Source: Streptomyces africanus (GTDB lineage Bacteria > Actinomycetota > Actinomycetes > Streptomycetales > Streptomycetaceae). From it: DNA of 33,067 bases. Below the pieces are notes generated by a model, which ran no database searches, was not told where the DNA came from, and saw only the letters and a list, made by a program, of their open reading frames with translations. Both the position numbers and the translations under genes were made by a program. Location: contig NZ_MUKA01000153.1 in NCBI RefSeq assembly GCF_002150735.1, positions 1 to 33,067 of the forward strand, read 5' to 3'. Shown here one piece after another: positions 27,849-33,067 of this stretch (within the stretch, counting starts at the first letter, position 1; each line of letters starts with the position of its first letter).

Positions 27849-28640
27849 GTGCGGAAGATCCATGTCATCGGTATCGGCGCGGGCGACCCCGAGCAGCTCA
27901 CCCTCCAGGCCGTCAGGGCGCTGCGGAGCACGGACGTGTTCTTCGTCCTGGACAAGGGCGAGGTGAAGGCCGACCTCACCCGGCTGCGGCGGGACCTGCT
28001 CGACGCGCACCTACCGGACGGGGCGTCGTACCGGGTCGTCGAGGCCCGTGACCCGGAGCGGGACCGGGCCGCCGGCGGCGCGGCGTACGCCCCCGCCGTC
28101 GGGGACTGGCGCAGCGCCCGCGCCGGTGTCTACGAGCGGTTGATCGGCGAGGAGCTCGGCGCGCAGGAGACGGGCGCGTTCCTGGTGTGGGGCGACCCCG
28201 CGCTGTACGACAGCACGCTGGGGATCCTGGAGGAGGTGCTGGAGCGGGGCGCGGTGGCGTTCGAGTACGACGTCGTGCCGGGCATATCCAGCGTCTCGGC
28301 GCTCGCCGCGCGGCACCGGACGGGGCTCAACCGGGTCGCCCGGCCCGTGCAGATCACCACCGGACGGCGACTCGCGGAGGGCTTCCCGGAGGGCGTGGAC
28401 GACGTGGTGGTGATGCTCGACGCGCACCAGGCCTTCCGGCGGTACGCGCAGGACGACGTCGACATCTACTGGGGCGCCTACCTCGGCACCCCGGACGAGA
28501 TCCTCGTCTCCGGCCCGATCGCCGAGGCCGCGCCCCGCATCGAGCGGCTGCGTGCCGAGGCCCGTGAGCGCAAGGGCTGGATCATGGACACGTATCTGCT
28601 GCGCCGGCATCCTCGCGACCGACACGACCGGCACGACTGA
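27849..28640 (+). CDS. cobF: Precorrin-6A synthase (deacetylating)
   Basis: A 263-residue SAM-dependent tetrapyrrole methylase of aerobic cobalamin synthesis. CobF methylates precorrin-5 at C-1 with loss of acetate. The N-terminal SAM site [20 protein letters not shown] (3-22), [15 protein letters not shown] and [17 protein letters not shown] are typical. The GTG start at 27849 removes a non-homologous extension and has GGGAG about 10 nt upstream. It stands alone, without other cob genes in the window. Confidence 0.9.
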   Translation: MRKIHVIGIGAGDPEQLTLQAVRALRSTDVFFVLDKGEVKADLTRLRRDLLDAHLPDGASYRVVEARDPERDRAAGGAAYAPAVGDWRSARAGVYERLIGEELGAQETGAFLVWGDPALYDSTLGILEEVLERGAVAFEYDVVPGISSVSALAARHRTGLNRVARPVQITTGRRLAEGFPEGVDDVVVMLDAHQAFRRYAQDDVDIYWGAYLGTPDEILVSGPIAEAAPRIERLRAEARERKGWIMDTYLLRRHPRDRHDRHD

Positions 28641-28711
28641 GGTGCACATCACCGGGCACCCGTGCGGACGTTCTGGCATGCGCACGTACCCACAGGTGTG
28701 AAGGTGACGTC

Positions 28712-30787
28712 GTGACCGTCGTGGAGGAAACCACACTGCCCGCCTCCCAGCCCCCGGTGCTGGACACCCGTCGACGCAACGTCGTCTTCGTGACGATCAT
28801 GCTGGGGATGCTGCTCGCGGCCCTCGACCAGACCATCGTCGGCACCGCTCTGCCGACCATCGTGTCGGATCTGGGCGGGGCGGATCACATGTCGTGGGTG
28901 GTCACCTCGTACCTGCTCGCGGAGACCGTCGCGACCGTGCTGGTCGGCAAGTTCGGCGACCTGTTCGGCCGCAAGGTGGTCTTCCAGGTCTCGGCGATCG
29001 TCTTCATCACGGGCTCGTTCCTGTGCGGTCTGGCGACCAACATGTCCCTGCTGATCGCCTGGCGGGCGATGCAGGGCATCGGCGCGGGCGGGCTGATGGT
29101 CACGTCGATGGCGCTGATCGCCGACGTCATTCCGCTGCGCGAGCGCGGCAAGTACCAGGGCGCGATCGGTGCCGTGTTCGGTGTGTCCACCGTCATCGGG
29201 CCGCTGCTCGGCGGGCTGTTCACCGACCATCTGACGTGGCGGTGGGCGTTCTACGTCAACGTGCCCATCGCGGTCGTCGTCGTCCTGGCGGCGGCCCGGA
29301 CCATTCCGGTGGTGAAGTCGGTCTCCCGGCCGGTCATCGACTACCTGGGCATCGCGCTCGTCGCGGTCGGCGCCAGCGCGCTGATCCTGGCGACGAGTTG
29401 GGGCGGCAACGAGTACGCGTGGAGCTCGGGCGTGATCATCGCCCTGTTCGTGGGCGGGGTGATCGCGCTCGGCCTGTTCTGCTGGGTGGAGACCCGGGCG
29501 CGCGAACCGATGCTGCCCATGCGGCTGTTCGCCAACCCGGTGTTCACCGTCTGCTCGGTGCTGAGCTTCATCGTCGGCTTCGCGATGCTCGGCGCGCTGA
29601 CGTATCTGCCGACGTATCTCCAGTACGTCGACGGTGACTCGGCCACGATCTCCGGTGTGCGGACGCTGCCGATGGTGGCCGGGCTGCTCATCGCGTCGGT
29701 CTTCAGCGGCAGCGTCGTCAGCAGGACCGGACGGTATCGCGTGTTCCCGATCGTCGGCGCGCTGGTGATGGGCGCCGGCCTGTTCCTCATGTCCCGCATG
29801 GGGCCGGACACCGGCGCGGGGCTGGAGTCGCTGTACATGTTCGTCATGGGCACCGGCATCGGCCTGTGCATGCAGGTGCTGACCATCGCGGTGCAGAACA
29901 CCGTCGACTACGCCGACCTGGGCACGGCGACCTCCGGGGTGACCTTCTTCCGTACGCTGGGCAGCTCGTTCGGCACGGCCGTGTTCGGCACGATCTACAC
30001 CAACGAGCTGGCGCCCAACCTCCGCGAGGGAGTGGCGCAGGCGGCCCGGACCGGTGGCGTGGAGCCGGGCACGGTCGCCAGGGCGGCGACCAGCCCGGAC
30101 GGCGTGCACGAGCTGCCGGCGGCCACGGCCGGCCCGATCATCGACGCCTACGCCGACACCCTCCAGACCGTGTTCCTGTGGACGGTGCCGGTCGCCGCAC
30201 TGGGCTTTCTCGTCGCCCTGTTCCTCAAGCAGGTCCGGCTGCGCGACACCGCGCGGACGGGGTCGACCGACATGGGCGAGGGTTTCGCCTCACCGCACGG
30301 CTCGGACTCGCAGCGGGTGCTCGAGGCCGCCGTCGGCAAGATCATCGGCAGTGCGGACCTGGACACCGCGCGCCGGATCATCCTGGAGTCGGACACCCGG
30401 CTCGATGTGGCGGGGGCCTGGGCGGTAATGCAGGTCGAGCTCTTCACGCGGATGGCCGGTCATGCCAGTCTCGGGTTGATCGCCGCGCGGCGCCGGATGC
30501 CGCCCGAGGTGCTGCTGCCGGTCTACGAGCGGATGGTCGACGAGGGGTTCCTGACCCGGCACGGCTCCCTCCTCTCCCACACGGAGGCCGGCGCCCGCGA
30601 GGCCGCGGTCATCAGCAGGGCCTGGGCCTCCTGGCTGGAGGAGCGGCTGGGGCAGGACATCGGCCGCCCGTCGGACGGCGACCTCAGGATCGCGGTCGAC
30701 GCGATCGCGAAGAGGCTGCTGGTGGAGGACCTGAGCCACGGCCTGCCGGGCGGGCCGGCGAAGGCCATGGCGACCAGCTCGGCGTGA
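28712..30787 (+). CDS. MFS drug exporter (DHA2, EmrB/QacA type) with C-terminal cytoplasmic domain
   Basis: A 691-residue proton-driven exporter. Residues about 20-515 give the 14-helix DHA2 fold: motif D1 [16 protein letters not shown], motif [13 protein letters not shown], and motif C-like [20 protein letters not shown]. Residues about 516-691 form a soluble extension with a winged-helix-like pattern ([34 protein letters not shown]). Similar tails occur in some actinobacterial exporters; their role is unclear. GTG at 28712 is preceded by GAAGGTGA. The substrate is unknown. Confidence 0.9.
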   Translation: MTVVEETTLPASQPPVLDTRRRNVVFVTIMLGMLLAALDQTIVGTALPTIVSDLGGADHMSWVVTSYLLAETVATVLVGKFGDLFGRKVVFQVSAIVFITGSFLCGLATNMSLLIAWRAMQGIGAGGLMVTSMALIADVIPLRERGKYQGAIGAVFGVSTVIGPLLGGLFTDHLTWRWAFYVNVPIAVVVVLAAARTIPVVKSVSRPVIDYLGIALVAVGASALILATSWGGNEYAWSSGVIIALFVGGVIALGLFCWVETRAREPMLPMRLFANPVFTVCSVLSFIVGFAMLGALTYLPTYLQYVDGDSATISGVRTLPMVAGLLIASVFSGSVVSRTGRYRVFPIVGALVMGAGLFLMSRMGPDTGAGLESLYMFVMGTGIGLCMQVLTIAVQNTVDYADLGTATSGVTFFRTLGSSFGTAVFGTIYTNELAPNLREGVAQAARTGGVEPGTVARAATSPDGVHELPAATAGPIIDAYADTLQTVFLWTVPVAALGFLVALFLKQVRLRDTARTGSTDMGEGFASPHGSDSQRVLEAAVGKIIGSADLDTARRIILESDTRLDVAGAWAVMQVELFTRMAGHASLGLIAARRRMPPEVLLPVYERMVDEGFLTRHGSLLSHTEAGAREAAVISRAWASWLEERLGQDIGRPSDGDLRIAVDAIAKRLLVEDLSHGLPGGPAKAMATSSA

Positions 30788-30864
30788 CGTGCGGCTGCTG
30801 CCCTGCCCGCGCCGGGGACCCGGGCCGACCGGCGGACACGGCGCGGCGTGGTTATCGTCCAGGC

Positions 30865-31677
30865 ATGGAGTCCGTGCGTGCCGTGCTCGTCGACATCGAC
30901 GGGGTGCTGACCGTCTCGTGGCGGCCCCTGCCGGGGACCGTGGAGGCGTTGCGGGAGATCCGGGAAGCCGGACTCGCCGTGCTGCTGGTCACCAACACGA
31001 CGTCCCGGACGCGGGCGTCGATCGCCGGGACGCTCGCGGACGCGGGGTTCCCGGTGTCGGCCGACGACATCCTGACCGCGCCCGCCGCCACCGCCGCCTA
31101 CCTCGCCGAGCACGGTCCGGGTGCCCGCTGTGCCCTGCTGAACAGCGGCGACATCGCGGAGGACCTCGACGGGGTGACCGTCGTCGACGCGGCGGACTCC
31201 TCCGCCGTGCCGGATGACGTGCCGGATGTGGTGCTGATCGGCGGGGCCGGTCCGGAGTTCGGCTACGCGGAGCTGGACCGGGCGTTCGGGCATCTCCAGC
31301 GCGGGGCCCGGCTCGTGGCGATGCACCGCAACCTGTACTGGCGTACGGCCGAGGGGCTGCGGCTGGACTCGGGGGCGTTCCTGGCCGGTCTCGAGCAGGC
31401 CGCCCGGGTGGAGGCCGAGATCACCGGCAAACCGGCCCGGGCGTTCTTCGAGGCGGCGCTGGCCCGGCTGGGCGCCGGTGCGGGCGAGACTCTGATGGTC
31501 GGGGACGACATCGAGTCCGACGTGCTCGCGGCGCAGCGGGCCGGGATCACCGGGGTCCTCGTCCGGACCGGCAAGTTCCAGCCGGAGGACCTCCGGGCCG
31601 CCGACGGCACGCCCGACCACGTGATCGACTCCTTCGCGGACCTTCCGGCGCTCCTGCGGGGTTCAGCGCAGCAGTAG
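30865..31677 (+). CDS. HAD-IIA family phosphatase
   Basis: A 270-residue haloacid-dehalogenase-type hydrolase of the NagD/PGP subclass. Motif I is LVDIDGVLTVSW (D10 nucleophile, D12), motif II LLVTNTTS (T43), the conserved lysine is in TGKPARAFF, and motif III is MVGDDIESDVLAAQRAG. It dephosphorylates a small metabolite that cannot be named. ATG 30865 lies 77 nt after the exporter gene. Its last 15 nt overlap the 3' end of the convergent TauE/SafE gene. Confidence 0.88.
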   Translation: MESVRAVLVDIDGVLTVSWRPLPGTVEALREIREAGLAVLLVTNTTSRTRASIAGTLADAGFPVSADDILTAPAATAAYLAEHGPGARCALLNSGDIAEDLDGVTVVDAADSSAVPDDVPDVVLIGGAGPEFGYAELDRAFGHLQRGARLVAMHRNLYWRTAEGLRLDSGAFLAGLEQAARVEAEITGKPARAFFEAALARLGAGAGETLMVGDDIESDVLAAQRAGITGVLVRTGKFQPEDLRAADGTPDHVIDSFADLPALLRGSAQQ

Positions 31678-32442
31678 CTGCAGGCCGCCCACGACCGTCG
31701 CCGCGATGACCAGCTGTTCGAACAACCGCTGGTTGATCTTGTTGACCGCCCACTTGCCGAAGAACGCGCCGGGCACGACGAACACCACGAGCGCCAGGTC
31801 GAGGAGCAGGGAGCGGCCGTCGATCAGGCCGAGTCCGGCACTGAAGGGCAGCTTGGAGACGTTGACGATGAGGAAGAAGAAGGCCGACGTGCCGAGGAAG
31901 CCGAGTTTGCGGAAGCCCGCGGACAGCAGGTACATCGACATCACCGGGCCGCCCGCGTTGGCGACCATGGTGGTGAAGCCGCCGAGGACGCCGTAGGAGC
32001 GGGCCTTGACCCGGCCCGCCCGGCTGGTGACCGACTCCGGCTCGGGCTCCTGTCCCGCGTCGGCCGTACGCCTGCGCCAGATCGTCACCCCGGCCATCAG
32101 CAGCAGGATCGCGCCGATCGAGGTCCGTACGATCGCGTCGTCCGCCCACATCAGGAACACCGTGCCGACGACGACGCCCGCGGCGACCGCCGGGAACAGC
32201 CGCCACAGTGTGGGCCAGTGCGCGTGCCGCCGGTAGGTGGCGACGGCGAGCAGGTCACCGGCGATCAGCACCGGCAGCAGCACGCCGGTGGAGGCGCGGG
32301 CGGGCAGCACCGCGGCGAAGATGGCGAGGCTGACCGTGTTGGCCCCGCTCACGGCGGTCTTCGAGAAGCCGACGAGCAGGGCCGCGAAGGCGAGCGCGGC
32401 GAACTCCCAGCCGGTGATGTGCCAGAGTGTCATCGTGTTCAT
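31663..32442 (-). CDS. Sulfite exporter TauE/SafE family membrane protein
   Basis: A 259-residue membrane protein with about seven or eight hydrophobic segments, arranged as two TauE/SafE half-repeats. AALLVGFSKTAVSGANTVSL near the N-terminus and LGGFTTMVANAGGPVMSMYL in the middle are the family's paired conserved motifs. Members move sulfonates, sulfite or other organic anions; the substrate here is unknown. It converges on and overlaps the HAD gene by 15 nt. Confidence 0.88.
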   Translation of the reverse strand: MNTMTLWHITGWEFAALAFAALLVGFSKTAVSGANTVSLAIFAAVLPARASTGVLLPVLIAGDLLAVATYRRHAHWPTLWRLFPAVAAGVVVGTVFLMWADDAIVRTSIGAILLLMAGVTIWRRRTADAGQEPEPESVTSRAGRVKARSYGVLGGFTTMVANAGGPVMSMYLLSAGFRKLGFLGTSAFFFLIVNVSKLPFSAGLGLIDGRSLLLDLALVVFVVPGAFFGKWAVNKINQRLFEQLVIAATVVGGLQLLLR

Positions 32443-32527
32443 GCGAGCACTGATGCTATGTGCAACGAACCGGAGCCCGCAGGGCCGTCTCGCCGGTCGG
32501 GCAGCGCCGTGCCGGTCACGTCTCCGG

Positions 32528-32885
32528 GTGGCGCCCTTCGTGCGTCTGACCGGCCGGTTCGAGGTGCCCGACCACGATCCCCGCGCGCTTGACGGAATCC
32601 GGGTGGCAGGGCATGCGCCAGGAGGCGAGCGAGCTGGAGTACGACTGGCAGGAGGCGTACCGGACCCTGCTCGAGGCGGCGTATGCCGAGCCGGCGCTGC
32701 GCGCGCTGGACCCGTTCACGAGTCACTGGGCGCTGCGCTTCTCGACCACCACCCGGCCGGGCCTGACCACCGTCCGGCCGTGCCTGACCGCAGGCGGCGA
32801 CGGCAGGTACGGAGTGGGCCGGGGTCTGGCGACGATGTGCGTCGGGGTGGGGCAGGGGAGTGCGGTGCTGGTCGAGCGGGCGTAG
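32528..32885 (+). pseudogene. DUF6193-like gene relic, frameshifted
   Basis: One frame gives VAPFVRLTGRFEVPDHDPRA then LDGIRVAGH up to about 32610. A second frame from about 32613 gives RQEASELEYDWQEAYRTLLE, ALRALDPFTSHWALRFSTTT and GDGRYGVGRG, ending at 32885. Both halves look like neighbouring parts of one actinobacterial protein (DUF6193 type, from memory), separated by a frameshift. After RYGVGRG the text degenerates, whereas the minus-strand copy at the window edge keeps a sensible C-terminus. The spacer 32443-32527 shows nothing else. Confidence 0.4.
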
Positions 32886-33067
32886 CCGCCGGGGACCGAG
32901 CAACTCGGCCTGCGCGTTTCAGCGCGGTTGGCTGTCGGGCGAGGTCAGCCGAGTGCGGTCGGGCCGACGCCGGTGGGCAGCAGGCGCACGGCCGGCGCCG
33001 CGGCCTCCCGCGCCGTGGTGGACAGGCCGAGGTCCGCGGTGACGAAACCCCGGCCCACTCCGTACCT
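32805..33067. repeat. Inverted repeat of at least 21 bp linking two DUF6193-like copies
   Basis: The 21 bases at 32805-32825 are repeated exactly, inverted, at 33047-33067, where the window ends. Both copies encode RYGVGRG in their own direction. The identity probably continues beyond the edge and marks an inverted gene duplication, not a transposon end. Confidence 0.7.
32945..33067 (-). CDS. C-terminus of DUF6193-like protein (partial, cut by window edge)
   Basis: The last 40 residues of a minus-strand gene enter from the right edge: RYGVGRGFVTADLGLSTTAR followed by LLPTGVGPTALG and TGA at 32947-32945. The start RYGVGRG equals the plus-strand relic 240 nt away, so this is probably an intact paralogue in opposite orientation. 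The ending LPxGxGPxxxG resembles DUF6193 proteins from memory. Only the tail can be judged. Confidence 0.45.
   Translation of the reverse strand, partial: RYGVGRGFVTADLGLSTTAREAAAPAVRLLPTGVGPTALG

Noticed and set aside
28649..30109. A 486-codon minus-strand open frame opposite the drug exporter
   Set aside because: Its His/Arg/Asp-rich text mirrors membrane-helix codons of the exporter and has no recognisable fold.

Overview
The window reads as chromosomal DNA from a Streptomyces or close actinomycete. GC is very high with strong G/C third-position bias, genes are tightly packed with 1-4 nt overlaps, GTG/TTG starts are used, and the content (LpqY-SugABC transporter, tandem-DUF427 protein, DUF309 protein, pSAM2-type integrase relic beside tRNA-Pro) is typical of that group. 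All calls come from reading the sequence; no database search was run.

Positions 1-3623 hold a LacI regulator (cut by the window edge) divergent from a three-gene operon: a PhyH-type Fe(II)/2-oxoglutarate dioxygenase, an SDR and a Gfo/Idh/MocA dehydrogenase. Positions 3681-7114 (minus) hold an unusual two-gene module: a membrane-anchored NUDIX-like protein resembling the SMODS-associated NUDIX family, translationally coupled to an 877-residue protein with a helical-repeat N-terminus and an APH-fold kinase C-terminus. It lies between metabolic genes and is the best candidate here for an undescribed signalling or conflict system.

Positions 7232-19576 are a complete myo-inositol catabolic locus. 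The minus arm encodes a ribose-type ABC importer (binding lipoprotein, permease, single-domain ATPase), an IolE/IolI-type isomerase-fold enzyme and inositol 2-dehydrogenase (IolG). The plus arm encodes IolC, a Cgl0159-type aldolase (likely doing the job of IolJ), IolB, IolD, IolA and a GntR/UTRA regulator. The two arms diverge from a 322-nt regulatory region. That region and the promoter of the dioxygenase operon share a repeated element, TGT-N4-ACAA followed 3-5 nt later by TGACAG, seen three times. It fits the general GntR operator pattern and ties the dioxygenase operon to the inositol regulon.

Positions 19577-22030 contain a decayed galE fragment, a tandem palindrome, a tandem-DUF427 protein and an aldo/keto reductase. 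Positions 22031-26315 (minus) are an LpqY-SugABC-type (trehalose) ABC transporter. Upstream of it lie a tyrosine-recombinase relic, a terminator and tRNA-Pro(GGG), the probable scar of an integrative element.

Positions 26872-33067 carry a DUF309 protein, precorrin-6A synthase (CobF), an EmrB/QacA-type drug exporter with a winged-helix-like C-terminal extension, a HAD-IIA phosphatase, a TauE/SafE permease, and two facing copies of a DUF6193-like gene. Of those copies, the plus-strand one is frameshifted and the minus-strand one is cut by the window edge.
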